A DNA stretch of 64,000 nucleotides from Naasia sp. SYSU D00057 (GTDB lineage Bacteria > Actinomycetota > Actinomycetes > Actinomycetales > Microbacteriaceae). A program made the translations under genes and the position numbers. The stretch lies in assembly GCF_017916505.1 (NCBI RefSeq), contig NZ_JAFMSZ010000002.1:124001-188000 (forward strand). The letters run 5' to 3'. The notes under the pieces are model-generated. The model was not told the origin of the DNA. It saw only the letters and a program-made list of their open reading frames with translations, and did no database searches. Shown piece by piece: positions 52,660-62,617 of this stretch; position 1 is the stretch's first letter; each line of letters opens with the position of its first letter.

Positions 52660-53517
52660 TCAGGCGGCCGCGACGCGGGCGATGCGCAGGAAGTCCTCCA
52701 CGGTCAGGCGTTCTCCCCGGGCCGACGGGTCGACGCCCGCCGCCGCGAGCGCGCCGCCCGCGGCGTCGGCGCCGCCGAGTACGCCCGACAGGGACTGTCG
52801 CAGCGTCTTGCGGCGCTGTCCGAAGGCGGCGTCGACGAGCCGGAAGGTCGCGCGGCGCTCCTCGGCCGTGCCCGGCTCCTCGTCGTGCCGGGTGAACCCG
52901 ACGAGCACCGAGTCGACGTTCGGCACCGGCCAGAACACCTGCCGGCTCACCTGTCCGGCGACGCGGAAGGCTCCGTACCAGGCCGACTTCACGCTCGGCG
53001 AGCCGTACACCTTCGAGCCGGGCCGGGCGGCGATCCGCTCCCCCACCTCGGCCTGCACCATCACGACCCCGGACCGGATGCTGTCGAAGTGCTCGAGGAA
53101 GTGCAGGAGCACCGGCACCGACACGTTGTAGGGCAGGTTGGCGACGAACCGGACGGGGTCCGGCAGTTCGGTGACGCGGAGCGCGTCGGCGTGCACCACG
53201 TCGAGTCGCGCGGCGGCGTCCAAGCCGCCCACCTCCGCCACCGTCAGCGGCAGCTGCTCGGCCAGGCGCCCGTCGATCTCGACCGCGGCCACGCGGGCGC
53301 CCGCCTCGAGCAGCCCGAGGGTCAGGGAGCCGAGGCCGGGCCCCACCTCGACGACCGTCTCCCCCGCCTCGACGCCCGCGGTGCGGACGATCCGCCGCAC
53401 CGTGTTCGGATCGAGAACGAAGTTCTGGCCGAGCTTCTTGGTCGGGTTCACGCCGAGCCGGGCGGCGAGCTCCCGGATCTCGGCGGGCCCGAGCAGCGCC
53501 GGCCGCGGATCACTCAT
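52660..53517 (-). CDS. rsmA: 16S rRNA (A1518/A1519-N6) dimethyltransferase
   Basis: 285 aa, KsgA/Dim1 family. NPTKKLGQNFVLDPNT (residues about 24-39), SAM loop VEVGPGLGSLTLGL, catalytic FVANLPYNVSVP. Dimethylates two adenines near the 3' end of 16S rRNA. The start overlaps the tatD stop by 4 nt. Confidence 0.96.
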   Translation of the reverse strand: MSDPRPALLGPAEIRELAARLGVNPTKKLGQNFVLDPNTVRRIVRTAGVEAGETVVEVGPGLGSLTLGLLEAGARVAAVEIDGRLAEQLPLTVAEVGGLDAAARLDVVHADALRVTELPDPVRFVANLPYNVSVPVLLHFLEHFDSIRSGVVMVQAEVGERIAARPGSKVYGSPSVKSAWYGAFRVAGQVSRQVFWPVPNVDSVLVGFTRHDEEPGTAEERRATFRLVDAAFGQRRKTLRQSLSGVLGGADAAGGALAAAGVDPSARGERLTVEDFLRIARVAAA

Positions 53518-54473
53518 GCGAGGGCGGCGGGCGTGACGGCGTCCTCGTCCGGCACGGGCGGGTCGTCCGTCCACAGGCCGTAGACGAGCTCGGTGTTCGA
53601 GGAGATCTGCGCCGCCAGCATCGACACGTCGGTGCCGAGGCGCGCCGCCATCGCGCGCAGCGTGTGCGGCAGCAGGTACGGCGCGTTGGGCCGGCCGCGC
53701 AGCGGGGTCGGCGTGAGGAACGGCGCGTCGGTCTCGACGAGGAGCAGGGCGCGCGGCATCACGTCGAGCGCCTCGCGGAGGTCCTCGGCGTTCTTGAACG
53801 TCACATTGCCGGAGAAAGACGTGTACCAGCCGTTCTCCGCGCACTGCCGGGCGAGCACGACGTCGCCCGAGAAGCAGTGGAACACCGTCTTCTCCGGGGC
53901 GCCGACCCGCTTGAGCGTGCGGACGACCTCGTCGTGCGCGTCCCGGTCGTGGATCTGCAGCGCGATCCCCTCGCGCTTCGCGATCTCGATGTGCGCCTCG
54001 AAGCTCTCGTACTGGGCGGCGCGGCCCTCCTCGCCGGTGCGGAAGAAGTCGAGGCCTGTCTCGCCGACGGCACGGACGCGGGGCCGCTTCGCGAGCTCGG
54101 CGATCTCCGCGATGGCGCTCTGCAGCTGCCCGGCCTCGGCGTAGCGCGGCGCCTCGTTCGGGTGGATCGCGACCGCCGCGAGCATTCGCGGCTCGTTCGC
54201 CGCGACCTCCGCCGACCAGCGGCTCGTCTCCAGGTCGCCGCCGACCTGGATGACGCCGCGCACGCCCACGCTCGACGCGCGGTCGAGGTGCTCGAGGTAG
54301 CCGATCGGCTCGATGCCGTCCGCGATCTCGAGGTGCGTGTGGTTGTCGTAGACGGGGACGGTGAGCGCCTCCGGCAGCGGCGGATACGTCAGGTCGCGGC
54401 TCGTCCCGTTGATCTCCGTCGTGTTCCGCTGGCGGACGTAGTTGGACGGCTCGGCGTTCGACGCGTCGCTCAT
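53514..54473 (-). CDS. tatD: TatD family metal-dependent DNase
   Basis: 319 aa TIM-barrel hydrolase. Metal ligands visible: HTH in YDNHTHLE (near residue 45), Glu in AVGETGLDFF, His in QIHDRDAHDE and VFHCFSGD, Asp in VETDAPFLTP. About 40 extra N-terminal residues compared with the minimal family. Overlaps metG and rsmA by 4 nt each, forming one metG-tatD-rsmA operon. Confidence 0.94.
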   Translation of the reverse strand: MSDASNAEPSNYVRQRNTTEINGTSRDLTYPPLPEALTVPVYDNHTHLEIADGIEPIGYLEHLDRASSVGVRGVIQVGGDLETSRWSAEVAANEPRMLAAVAIHPNEAPRYAEAGQLQSAIAEIAELAKRPRVRAVGETGLDFFRTGEEGRAAQYESFEAHIEIAKREGIALQIHDRDAHDEVVRTLKRVGAPEKTVFHCFSGDVVLARQCAENGWYTSFSGNVTFKNAEDLREALDVMPRALLLVETDAPFLTPTPLRGRPNAPYLLPHTLRAMAARLGTDVSMLAAQISSNTELVYGLWTDDPPVPDEDAVTPAALA

Positions 54474-56056
54474 CGGGCGGCCCCCACCCCGGCCTCCTGC
54501 TCGATGCGCGGGAATAGGGCCTCGAGCGGGGACACGGCCGATCCGGCGGGCAGCTGGCCCCAGTCGCCGGCGGTGCGGATGGGCTGGTCGGCGAGCGCGC
54601 CGGGTGCGCCGAGCGAGGTCCACAGCTTCGCGGTGGACTTCGGGATAACCGGCGACAGCAGCACGGCGAGCGCGCGGAGCCCCTCGGCCGCCGTGTACAG
54701 CACGGTCCCGAGCCGCTCGCGGTTCTCCGGCTGCTTGGCGAGCACCCACGGCTCCTGCTCGGTGATGTAGCCGTTGAGCTCCTCGACGACCGTCCAGATC
54801 GCGCCGATCGCCTCGTGGATCGCGAAGCGCTCGATCGCGGCGTCGGCGTCCCGGGCCGCCGCGGCGACCGTCGCGCGGATCGCCTCGTCCGCGGGCTGGA
54901 GCGCGCCGGACTGCGGCACGACGCCGTCGAAGTAGCGGGTGATCATCGCGACCACGCGGGAGGCGAGGTTGCCGAAGCCGTTCGCGAGCTCCGCCTGGTA
55001 GCGGGCGGAGAGGTCCTCCCAGCTGAACGACCCGTCCTGCCCGAACGTGATGGCGCGCATGAAGTAGTAGCGGAACGCGTCGGAGCCGAAGACGTCGGTG
55101 ATCTGGTTCGGCGCGATGCCGGTGAGCTTCGACTTCGACATCTTCTCGCCGCCGACGAGCAGCCAGCCGTGCGCGAACACGTGCTTCGGCACGTCGAGGC
55201 CGGCGGCCATCAGCATGGCCGGCCAGATCACCGCGTGGAAGCGGAGGATGTCCTTGCCGACGAGCTGGATGCCCGGCCAGCGGCGCTCGAAGTTGGCCTC
55301 GTCCTGCCCGTACCCGATCGCGGTGATGTAGTTGAGCAGCGCGTCGAACCACACGTAGACGACGTGCTGCGGGTCCCACGGGATCTGGATGCCCCAGTCG
55401 AAGCTGGAGCGCGAGATCGACAGGTCGGCGAGCCCCTGCTTGACGAAGGAGACGACCTCGTTGCGGGCGCTCTCGGGCTGCACGAAGTCGGGCCGCTCCT
55501 CGTAGAGGGCGAGGAGCCGCTCCTGGAACTCGCTCATCCGGAAGAAGTAGTTGCGCTCGTGCAGCAGCTCGACCGGCTTCGAGTGGATGGCGCAGACGCG
55601 CTCCCCCTCGAACGGACCGACGCCCGCCACCAGCTCGCTCGGCTGCTTGTACTCCTCGCAGCCGACGCAGTAGAAGCCCTCGTAGTCGCCGGTGTAGATG
55701 AACCCGGTGTCGTACAGCTTCTGCAGGAACGCCGCGGCGCTCGTCTCGTGCCGCTCCTGGGTGGTGCGGATGAAGTCGTCGTTGGCGATGTCGAGGGTGT
55801 CGAGCAGCGGCAGCCAGGAGCTCTCGACGAGGCGGTCCGCCCACTCGCGTGGCGTCATGTCGTTCGCGGACGCGGTGCGCAGCATCTTCTGGCCGTGCTC
55901 GTCGGTGCCGGTCAGCAGCCAGGTGTCGTCGCCGGCCTGGCGGTGCCAGCGGGCGAGCACGTCGGCGGCGACCTCCGTGTAGCCGTGGCCGATGTGCGGG
56001 ACGTCGCTGGGGTAGAAGATCGGCGTGGTGATGTAGAAGGACGCGCCGGAAGACAT
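54470..56056 (-). CDS. metG: Methionyl-tRNA synthetase
   Basis: 528 aa class I synthetase. HIGH motif PHIGHGYTEV (near residue 20), zinc knuckle CVGCEEYK (about 134), KMSKS in GEKMSKSKLTG (about 299), anticodon-binding helices at the end. No C-terminal tRNA-binding appendage. I place the start at the ATG 56056, which is 7 nt from a TAGGAT -10 box; an ATG at 56065 is the alternative. Confidence 0.96.
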   Translation of the reverse strand: MSSGASFYITTPIFYPSDVPHIGHGYTEVAADVLARWHRQAGDDTWLLTGTDEHGQKMLRTASANDMTPREWADRLVESSWLPLLDTLDIANDDFIRTTQERHETSAAAFLQKLYDTGFIYTGDYEGFYCVGCEEYKQPSELVAGVGPFEGERVCAIHSKPVELLHERNYFFRMSEFQERLLALYEERPDFVQPESARNEVVSFVKQGLADLSISRSSFDWGIQIPWDPQHVVYVWFDALLNYITAIGYGQDEANFERRWPGIQLVGKDILRFHAVIWPAMLMAAGLDVPKHVFAHGWLLVGGEKMSKSKLTGIAPNQITDVFGSDAFRYYFMRAITFGQDGSFSWEDLSARYQAELANGFGNLASRVVAMITRYFDGVVPQSGALQPADEAIRATVAAAARDADAAIERFAIHEAIGAIWTVVEELNGYITEQEPWVLAKQPENRERLGTVLYTAAEGLRALAVLLSPVIPKSTAKLWTSLGAPGALADQPIRTAGDWGQLPAGSAVSPLEALFPRIEQEAGVGAAR

Positions 56057-56063
56057 GCCGACC

Positions 56064-56069
56064 ATCCTA
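56064..56069 (-). promoter_or_regulatory. -10 box of the leaderless metG promoter
   Basis: TAGGAT, 7-nt gap, ATG at 56056. Decides between the two candidate metG starts. Confidence 0.5.
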
Positions 56070-56118
56070 TTCGGCGGCCTTCCGCCCCCTCGGCGGCGTT
56101 ACTTCCGTCGGCGGCGCC

Positions 56119-56176
56119 TGCAACCGTACGACCGTTTTGCAACGGCACGCGATTGCGAAACGGTCGTTCTGTTGCA
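56119..56176. repeat. REP-like palindrome, copy C
   Basis: TGCAACCGTACGACCGTTTTG ... GAAACGGTCGTTCTGTTGCA, core GCAACGGCACGCGATTGC. Lies between the metG start and the rsmI stop, in the same orientation as copies A and B. Confidence 0.75.
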
Positions 56177-56193
56177 CGGGCGCGGGCGGTGCT

Positions 56194-57009
56194 TCAGCGG
56201 CGGCGCAGCGCCGCCTCGTACAGCTCGCGGCGGGACAGGCCGGTCGCCTCGGCGACCTCGGCCGAGGCCTCCTTGAGGCGGGTGCCCGATGCGACGAGGG
56301 CCAGCACCTGCGCGATGGCGTCCTCCGCCGACACCTCGACAGGGGCGGCGCCCTCGACCACGACCACGATCTCGCCGCGGACCCCGTCTGCCGCCCACGC
56401 CGCGAGCTCCGCCGCGGTGCCGCGGACGACCTCCTCGTGCAGCTTGGTCAGCTCGCGGCAGACCGCCACGCGGCGCTCGGCTCCGAACGCGCCCGCGAGG
56501 TCGGCGAGGAGGTCGCCGAGCCGCTGCGGGGACTCGAAGAAGACGAGGGTCCGCGGCTCGCGGGCGAGCTCGGCCAGCAGCGCGCGGCGTTCGGCGGGCC
56601 GACGGGGCGGGAAGCCTTCGAACGCGAACCGGTCGGTGGGGAGACCGGAGACGGCGAGCGCGGTGGGCACGGCGGACGCGCCCGGGAGCACGGTGACGCG
56701 GACGTCCGCCTCGACGGCGGCGGTGACGAGGCGGTAGCCGGGATCGGAGACGGTCGGCATCCCGGCGTCGCTCAGGACGAGCACGTCGGTGTCGGCGGCG
56801 ATGGCGAGGAGCTCGGCGATCCGCTCCCGCTCGTTGTGCTCGTTGAGGGACACGAGCCGCGGGCGGTTCTCCACCTTGAGGCCGGCGAGCAGACGCTGCG
56901 TGACGCGGGTGTCCTCGGCCGCGACGACGGTGGCCGTGCGGAGGGCGTCGACGAGGCGGACGGTCGCGTCGCCCAGGTTCCCGATCGGGGTCGCGGCGAG
57001 GACCAGCAT
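56194..57009 (-). CDS. rsmI: 16S rRNA (cytidine1402-2'-O)-methyltransferase
   Basis: 271 aa. Tetrapyrrole-methylase fold: LAATPIGNLGDATVR at the N-terminus, AEDTRVTQRLL, SDAGMPTVSDPGYRLV (residues about 80-95), LPGASAVPTAL and FEGFPPRR. Full length with a C-terminal helical part. Divergent from pmt. Confidence 0.96.
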   Translation of the reverse strand: MLVLAATPIGNLGDATVRLVDALRTATVVAAEDTRVTQRLLAGLKVENRPRLVSLNEHNERERIAELLAIAADTDVLVLSDAGMPTVSDPGYRLVTAAVEADVRVTVLPGASAVPTALAVSGLPTDRFAFEGFPPRRPAERRALLAELAREPRTLVFFESPQRLGDLLADLAGAFGAERRVAVCRELTKLHEEVVRGTAAELAAWAADGVRGEIVVVVEGAAPVEVSAEDAIAQVLALVASGTRLKEASAEVAEATGLSRRELYEAALRRR

Positions 57010-57110
57010 GGCTCCAGTCTCCCCCCTCGCGTCCGCGGAGGCGTGCGGAGGGGGCCGGAGGCACGGCGGCCCCACCGGGACAGCCAGCGGGGCGCGGAGG
57101 TCGCCCCGCC

Positions 57111-57116
57111 TATCAT
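57111..57116 (+). promoter_or_regulatory. -10 box of the leaderless pmt promoter
   Basis: TATCAT, 6-nt gap (GGGGCG), GTG at 57123. One of the clearest leaderless arrangements in the window. Confidence 0.55.
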
Positions 57117-57122
57117 GGGGCG

Positions 57123-58727
57123 GTGCCGAGCCCGATCGCCCTCTCCCGGCGCGCGCTCCGCGACCTGCCCGTCCTCGCCGCCGTGCCCCGTACGCCGCTC
57201 GCCCGGGCCCTCGACGATCGGGTGTGGCGATGGCTCGGCCCGCTGATCGTGACGCTGCTCGCGGCCGTCCTCCGCTTCTGGAACCTCGGGCATCCGCCGA
57301 CGCTCATGTTCGACGAGACGTACTACGTGAAGGACGCGTGGACGATCCTCAACCTGGGCTACGAGGCCACATGGCCGGAGGGCTCGGACGAGCAGTTCAA
57401 CGCCGGCATCGTGGACGGCTACACCACGACCGGCTCGTACGTCGCGCATCCACCGCTCGGCAAGTGGCTGATCGCCATCGGCCTCGCGATCTTCGGCCCG
57501 GAGAGCACGTTCGGCTGGCGGTTCTCGACGGCCCTCGCCGGCACCCTGGCGGTGCTGCTGCTCGTCCTGATCGCGACGACCCTGTTCCGGAGCACCCTCC
57601 TCGGCGTGCTCACCGGCGCGCTCTTCGCGGTGGACGGGCAGGCGATCGTGCTCTCGCGCATCTCGCTGCTCGACAACTTCGTGATGCTGTTCGCGCTGCT
57701 CGGGTTCGGGGCGGTCCTGTTGGATCGGCGCTCCCGCGACCGGCGGCTCGAGGCGTGGCGGGCCGCGCGGGGGCACGAGCTCGCCGTCGGGTGGGGTCCC
57801 GCGCTGGCGATGCGGCCCTGGCTGCTCGCGGCGGGCGTCGCGTTCGGCCTCACCTGCGCGGTGAAGTGGTCGGGCGTGTACTTCCTCGCCGCGTTCGGCA
57901 TCTACGTCGTCGTGTCGGAGGCGCTCGCACGGCGAAGGGCCGGCGTCGACGGCTGGCTCCTCGCGAGCGTGGTGCGCCAGGCGCCGCTCGCGGCCCTGTG
58001 GATGCTGCCCGCCGCCCTCGCCGCCTACCTGGCGAGCTTCACGGGCTGGTTCCTCTCCTCGGGCGGGTGGGGCCGCTCGTGGATCGAGACCGGCGGCGGG
58101 GAGCGCTGGACAGGTGCGCTCGCCTGGGTGCCGGACGCCGTGCAGAACCTCTGGCATTGGCACGCCGACATCTACGCGTTCCACACGGGCCTCAGCACGA
58201 GCCACCCGTATGCGACGCCCGCGATCCTGTGGCCGCTGCTCGCGCGTCCGACCCAGATCCACTACATCGGCAGCGGGATGGGGGAGAACGGCTGCACGGC
58301 GTCGTACTGCTCGGAGATCGTGTGGTCGGTCGCGAACCCGCTGCTCTGGTGGACCGCGATCGCGGCGACGCTCTACCTCGTCTACCGCTTCGTCCGGTAT
58401 CGGCACGGCCGGGATGCGCTCATCCTCACCGCGGTCGCGGCCGGCTACCTGCCGTGGCTGCTGTACCCGACGCGGACGATGTTCCAGTTCTACACGATCG
58501 CCTTCGAGCCCTACCTGCTGCTCGCTCTCGTCGCGGTCCTCGGCGGACTCACCGGACTGATCGGCGATCCGGTGTCGAAGAACCAGCGCATCCTCGCCAC
58601 GAGGCTGGCCGGCGTTTTCCTCGTCCTGGTCGCCCTGCTCAGCGCGTTCTTCTACCCGCTGTGGGCGGGGATCCAGACGCCGTTCTGGTTCTGGCAGATC
58701 CACGTGTGGCTGCCGAGCTGGGTCTGA
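57123..58727 (+). CDS. pmt: Protein O-mannosyltransferase (PMT family)
   Basis: 534 aa integral-membrane GT39 enzyme that mannosylates exported proteins using polyprenyl-phosphate-mannose. The first extracytoplasmic loop has the DE motif in MFDETYYVKDAW (near residue 65); about eleven membrane helices follow. VAHPPLGKWLIAIG and CAVKWSGVYFLAAFG are family signatures. GTG start fixed by the -10 box. Next to rsmI, as in mycobacteria (Rv1002c-Rv1003). Confidence 0.94.
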   Translation: MPSPIALSRRALRDLPVLAAVPRTPLARALDDRVWRWLGPLIVTLLAAVLRFWNLGHPPTLMFDETYYVKDAWTILNLGYEATWPEGSDEQFNAGIVDGYTTTGSYVAHPPLGKWLIAIGLAIFGPESTFGWRFSTALAGTLAVLLLVLIATTLFRSTLLGVLTGALFAVDGQAIVLSRISLLDNFVMLFALLGFGAVLLDRRSRDRRLEAWRAARGHELAVGWGPALAMRPWLLAAGVAFGLTCAVKWSGVYFLAAFGIYVVVSEALARRRAGVDGWLLASVVRQAPLAALWMLPAALAAYLASFTGWFLSSGGWGRSWIETGGGERWTGALAWVPDAVQNLWHWHADIYAFHTGLSTSHPYATPAILWPLLARPTQIHYIGSGMGENGCTASYCSEIVWSVANPLLWWTAIAATLYLVYRFVRYRHGRDALILTAVAAGYLPWLLYPTRTMFQFYTIAFEPYLLLALVAVLGGLTGLIGDPVSKNQRILATRLAGVFLVLVALLSAFFYPLWAGIQTPFWFWQIHVWLPSWV

Positions 58728-58758
58728 GCCGCGGCAGCCGGCGGGACGGGGCGATCCG

Positions 58759-60609
58759 TCACGCGGCCGTCGTCAGCGCCTGGCGCACCTGCTCCGCCTC
58801 GTGGGTCGGCAGGCGGCACACGAACCCCTCGCAGAGGTAGGCGGTCGCCCGCCCGTCGTGTGCGGCGCGATCCGCGAAGAGGCCGAAGCCGGCGTCGGCG
58901 AAGGCGCGCGCCTGCTCCTCCGTCACCGACACCGCGACGTCGAGCTCGGCCGACTGCACGACGGCCGCGAGGTCCGGGTCCTCGGGGCCGACGACGATCA
59001 GCGCGGTCCCGATCTCCTGCAGCCGCGCGAGCGCCTCCAGCGCGCCGCCAAGCGAGATGGGGCGGGACGCGGCGATGGCGGCGAGCGGAGCGAGTGCCAG
59101 CTCGGCGGCCTCCCGGTACTCGTCTTCGCCGGTCAGCTCGTTCAGCAGCATCGCCGCGACGGCCATCTCGCTCGTGCCCGACGGGTAGGCGCCCTCGCCC
59201 GTGTCGGCGGCGAGCGCCAGTCCCCGCCGAGCCAGCGTCGAGTCGGGGCCACCGGGCGCCGCGAACGCCTGCCCGGGCCCGGCCGCCGAGCGGCAGTCGT
59301 CGACGAGCTCCCGGGCCACCTTCGCGTAGTGCACTTCCCCGGACGCGAGAGCCAGCTCGAGCAGCCCGCGGGCCAGCATCCCGTAGTCCTCGAGCGTTGC
59401 GGGCGCGGGCGACTGGCGGCCGTCCAGGGTTGCGCGGAGGAGGGACCGGCCGGTGCGCGCGGAGGCGAGCACCGCGTCGGCGGCCTCCTCGGCGAGACGC
59501 GTCCACTCGGGCCGGCCGAGACGGCGGGCGGCGGTGGCGAGCGCGCCGATCGCGAGGCCGTTCCAGCCGGTGAGCACCTTGCCGTCGACGGCCGGCGGCG
59601 GCTGGTCCGCGCGCCCGGCCGCGTCGAGCGCGTAGTACCCGCCCTCGGTGCGCTCGCCGTTCACGAAGCTCTCCGAGTCCTGGGCGGAGCCGAAGGCGCC
59701 GGACGGGCGCCTCAGCACCTCGGTGAGGAAGGACACGATGCCCGCCGCCGTGTCCGCGTCGCCGACCTCGGCGTACGCCCGCAGCAGCTGCGCGTTGTCG
59801 TAGAGCATCCGCTCGTAGTGGGGCTCCGTCCAGTCGCGCTTCGTGGCGTACCGGAAGAAGCCGCCCTCGACCGGGTCCCGCAGCCCGGATGCGGCCATCG
59901 CGGCGAGGGTGCGGCGGGCGAGGGCGCCGACCTCCGCGGCGCGAGGCTGCGGCAGCACGGGCGAGCGCCCGAGACGCAGCGCGAGGAGCAGGACCGGCGC
60001 GACCGGGAACTTCGGCGCCCCGCCGAACCCGCCGTGCTCGTGGTCCTCGTAGGCCAGCAGCTGCTCGGCCACCTCGCCGAAGTCGACCGAGGCCCCCGAC
60101 TCCGAAGGCATCACCGGCGCCACGAGCGCCTCCGCGAGGGCGCCCGAGACCCGGTCGACCTCCTCGCGCTTGGTGCGCCAGGCCTCGTCGACGGCCTCCA
60201 GCACCTGCCGGAAGGACGGATGGCCCGCCATGGGCCGGGGCGGCGAGTACGTGCCGGCGTAGAAGGCGCGCCCGTCCGGCGTCGCGAACACGTTGAGGGG
60301 CCAGCCGAGGTTCGGCGTGAACGCGGAGGCGGCCGCCATGTACGTCGAGTCGACGTCCGGATGCTCCTCACGGTCCACCTTGATCGCGACGAAGTGCTCG
60401 TTGAGGTAAGCCGCGATCCCCGGATCGGAGAAGCTCTCGCGCGCCATCACGTGACACCAGTGGCAGGTGGCGTAGCCGATCGAGACGAGCACCGGCACAT
60501 CCCGGCGCTCGGCCTCGTCGAAGGCGTCCTCGCCCCACGGGCGCCAATCGACGGGGTTGTCCGCGTGACTGCGGAGGTAGGGACTGACGGCGCTGTCGAG
60601 TCGGTTCAT
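58759..60609 (-). CDS. DUF255 thioredoxin-fold protein (YyaL/SPATA20 family)
   Basis: 616 aa. N-terminal thioredoxin-like domain with C49 and C52 in [14 protein letters not shown] and [10 protein letters not shown] ahead of it; the C-terminal two thirds are an (alpha/alpha)6 barrel-like region ([27 protein letters not shown]). [10 protein letters not shown] lies in the glycosidase-like part. Function of the family is not settled; no signal peptide. The ATG follows TAGCGT-GGAGGA, and the gene overlaps the TauE/SafE gene by 4 nt. Confidence 0.9.
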   Translation of the reverse strand: MNRLDSAVSPYLRSHADNPVDWRPWGEDAFDEAERRDVPVLVSIGYATCHWCHVMARESFSDPGIAAYLNEHFVAIKVDREEHPDVDSTYMAAASAFTPNLGWPLNVFATPDGRAFYAGTYSPPRPMAGHPSFRQVLEAVDEAWRTKREEVDRVSGALAEALVAPVMPSESGASVDFGEVAEQLLAYEDHEHGGFGGAPKFPVAPVLLLALRLGRSPVLPQPRAAEVGALARRTLAAMAASGLRDPVEGGFFRYATKRDWTEPHYERMLYDNAQLLRAYAEVGDADTAAGIVSFLTEVLRRPSGAFGSAQDSESFVNGERTEGGYYALDAAGRADQPPPAVDGKVLTGWNGLAIGALATAARRLGRPEWTRLAEEAADAVLASARTGRSLLRATLDGRQSPAPATLEDYGMLARGLLELALASGEVHYAKVARELVDDCRSAAGPGQAFAAPGGPDSTLARRGLALAADTGEGAYPSGTSEMAVAAMLLNELTGEDEYREAAELALAPLAAIAASRPISLGGALEALARLQEIGTALIVVGPEDPDLAAVVQSAELDVAVSVTEEQARAFADAGFGLFADRAAHDGRATAYLCEGFVCRLPTHEAEQVRQALTTAA

Positions 60610-61427
60610 TCCTCCACGCTAGGACGGCGGCGACGGGGCCGTCTGCCCCCTTGACCGCGCAGGGCCCGCACCGCGAGCTGCAGCGCGCTGACCACGAGGA
60701 GCACCGCGAACGCGATGGCGGAGACGCGCGCCGGGAGGAGGAACGCTGCCGCGACCCCCGCGAGCGACGTGATCGCCGCGGCTCCGCCGACCAGAAGGCC
60801 CGCCCTCAGGTCGACGAGGCGGGCGCGCACGTTCGACACGGTGCCGACCGCACTCGACGCGACGATCACCGTGAGGGAGGTCCCCTTCGCGAGCAGGTCG
60901 CCGACGCCGAAGCCGGCGACCAGCACGGGCACGATGATGATGCCGCCGCCCACCCCGAAGAGCCCGGACGCGATTCCGACCAGGAAGCCGATCCCGGCGA
61001 GGAGGAGCAGCAGCCACCCGTCGAGCACGCTCTCCGCGCCCCGCGCGGGCACGACGAGCACGAGCCGGAGGGCCACCGCCAGAAGCAGCGCGATGAAGAG
61101 CCAGCGGAGCAGGGCGACATGGAGCTTTCGCAGCAGGCGCGTGCCGACGAGGGTGCCGGGGATCGCGCCGACCGCCAGGGCGATGGCCGCGTCGAGCTCC
61201 ACCTGGCCCTGCACGAGGTAGCCGATCGCCCCGACGATGGAGGCGGGCACGATCGCGGCGAGCGAGAGAGCCGATGCGCGGCGCTGGTCGAACCGGGCGA
61301 GTGCGACGAGCAGCGGCACCATCACGACGCCGCCGCCGACCCCGAACAGGCCGGAGAGGAACCCGCCGATCGCGCCGACGGCGAGCAGCGCGAACCAGGG
61401 CAGTCGCTCAGCGGTGGTGCCGCTCAT
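60606..61427 (-). CDS. TauE/SafE family sulfite exporter-like permease
   Basis: 273 aa with about eight helices and the twin repeats of the family: [20 protein letters not shown] (near residue 20) and [20 protein letters not shown] (near 155). Exports or imports sulfur-containing or organic anions; substrate open. Overlaps both the MFS gene and the DUF255 gene by 4 nt. Confidence 0.92.
   Translation of the reverse strand: MSGTTAERLPWFALLAVGAIGGFLSGLFGVGGGVVMVPLLVALARFDQRRASALSLAAIVPASIVGAIGYLVQGQVELDAAIALAVGAIPGTLVGTRLLRKLHVALLRWLFIALLLAVALRLVLVVPARGAESVLDGWLLLLLAGIGFLVGIASGLFGVGGGIIIVPVLVAGFGVGDLLAKGTSLTVIVASSAVGTVSNVRARLVDLRAGLLVGGAAAITSLAGVAAAFLLPARVSAIAFAVLLVVSALQLAVRALRGQGGRRPRRRRPSVEE
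60616..60621 (-). promoter_or_regulatory. -10-like box before the DUF255 gene
   Basis: TAGCGT, 6-nt gap (GGAGGA), ATG at 60609. It lies inside the 3' end of the TauE/SafE gene, so this would be an internal promoter; GGAGGA is too close to the ATG for a usual ribosome site. Confidence 0.35.
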
Positions 61428-62617
61428 GCGTCCGCCAGCCGGCGACCCGGCGGGATCAGCAGGATCGCCGCGGAGACCACCCACACGACGCCGACGAGCA
61501 CGGTGAGCGTGACGCCGCCGAGCACGCCCAGTGCGCCGAAGACCGCGGCGCCGAGCGCGCCGGCCGTGCCGCGCAGTCCGGCGCCGACCGTGAACACCTG
61601 GGAGCGGACCTCGGCCGGGCTCTCGGAGTGCCGGATCAGCTGCATCGCGGAGACGCCCGGCGCCGTGAACAGGCCGGCGACCGCCATCGCGACGAGGGTG
61701 AGCGGCAGGCCGGGGAGAAGGCCGGCGGCGATGGTCGCGATTCCGGTGCCGCCGAAGGTGACGAGCATCACGCGGTGCGGCGTCCACCGGCGCACCGGCC
61801 GCCACGCGGTCCACAGCGCGCCGATGAGCCCGCCGACGGAGAACGCGGTCACGATCCAGCCGGCGTCGGCCTCCGAGGACGCCCGCTCGGCGGCGAGCGC
61901 GACCGCCGCGATCGGCAGGCCGCCGCCGCCGAGCTGGGTGAGCGTGCCGGACAGCGTGGACAGCGCGAGCGGGCGGTGGCCGACCATGTGCCGGGTGCCG
62001 CGAGCGACCTCGGTGAGGACGGCCGCCCGCTCCTCCCGCACCGGTCGTGGCGGCAGTGCGAGCAGCAGCACCGCGGCGGCCCCGACGAGCGCGACGGCGG
62101 CGAGCAGCTGCAGCGCCACTCGCCCGGAGGCCGACGCCAGGGCGAGGGCGGCGATCGCCGGCCCCGCCACCCCGGCGATGTTGTAGGAGAGGGTGTCGCT
62201 CGCGAAGGCCTTCTCGTGGCCGGGGATGACATCCGCGGCGAAGCTGCTGAGACCCCCGCCGAACGCGGGCGTGCAGCAGCCGGCGAGCAGGAGGGCGACC
62301 ACGACCGCGGCCGTCGGCAGGATCCCGAGCAGGCTGCCGATCGCGAGCGCCGCGGCGACGACGAGCGCGGAGCCGAGCACGAGCGCACGCGGACGCCTCG
62401 CGCGGTCGAGGGCGACGCCGGCGAACGGCGCGACGATCACGCTCGGCGCGAGCAGGGCGGCGATGAGCAGGCCGCCGAGCGCGACGCTGCCCGCCTCCTG
62501 CACCGCGACGACCGCGAGCGCGACGCGGGCGCCGTCGAGCGCCAGCCGCAGCGGCACCGCGGCGAGCAGGTAGGCCGCGATGCGGCCGCCCGCCGCGGTG
62601 CCGGTTGCCGTGGTCAG
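61424..62617 (-). CDS. MFS transporter
   Basis: 397 aa, twelve hydrophobic segments. Cytoplasmic motif A as GVALDRARRPRAL (near residue 58) and a second half beginning near TLTQLGGGGLPIAAVALA. Probably a drug or metabolite efflux protein of the Bcr/EntS-like type. No ATG, GTG or TTG is available near the expected start. A CTG at 62617 overlaps the aldo/keto reductase TGA (CTGA), in line with the coupling used elsewhere; a GTG at 62557 would cut the first helix. Confidence 0.85.
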   Translation of the reverse strand: MTTATGTAAGGRIAAYLLAAVPLRLALDGARVALAVVAVQEAGSVALGGLLIAALLAPSVIVAPFAGVALDRARRPRALVLGSALVVAAALAIGSLLGILPTAAVVVALLLAGCCTPAFGGGLSSFAADVIPGHEKAFASDTLSYNIAGVAGPAIAALALASASGRVALQLLAAVALVGAAAVLLLALPPRPVREERAAVLTEVARGTRHMVGHRPLALSTLSGTLTQLGGGGLPIAAVALAAERASSEADAGWIVTAFSVGGLIGALWTAWRPVRRWTPHRVMLVTFGGTGIATIAAGLLPGLPLTLVAMAVAGLFTAPGVSAMQLIRHSESPAEVRSQVFTVGAGLRGTAGALGAAVFGALGVLGGVTLTVLVGVVWVVSAAILLIPPGRRLADA

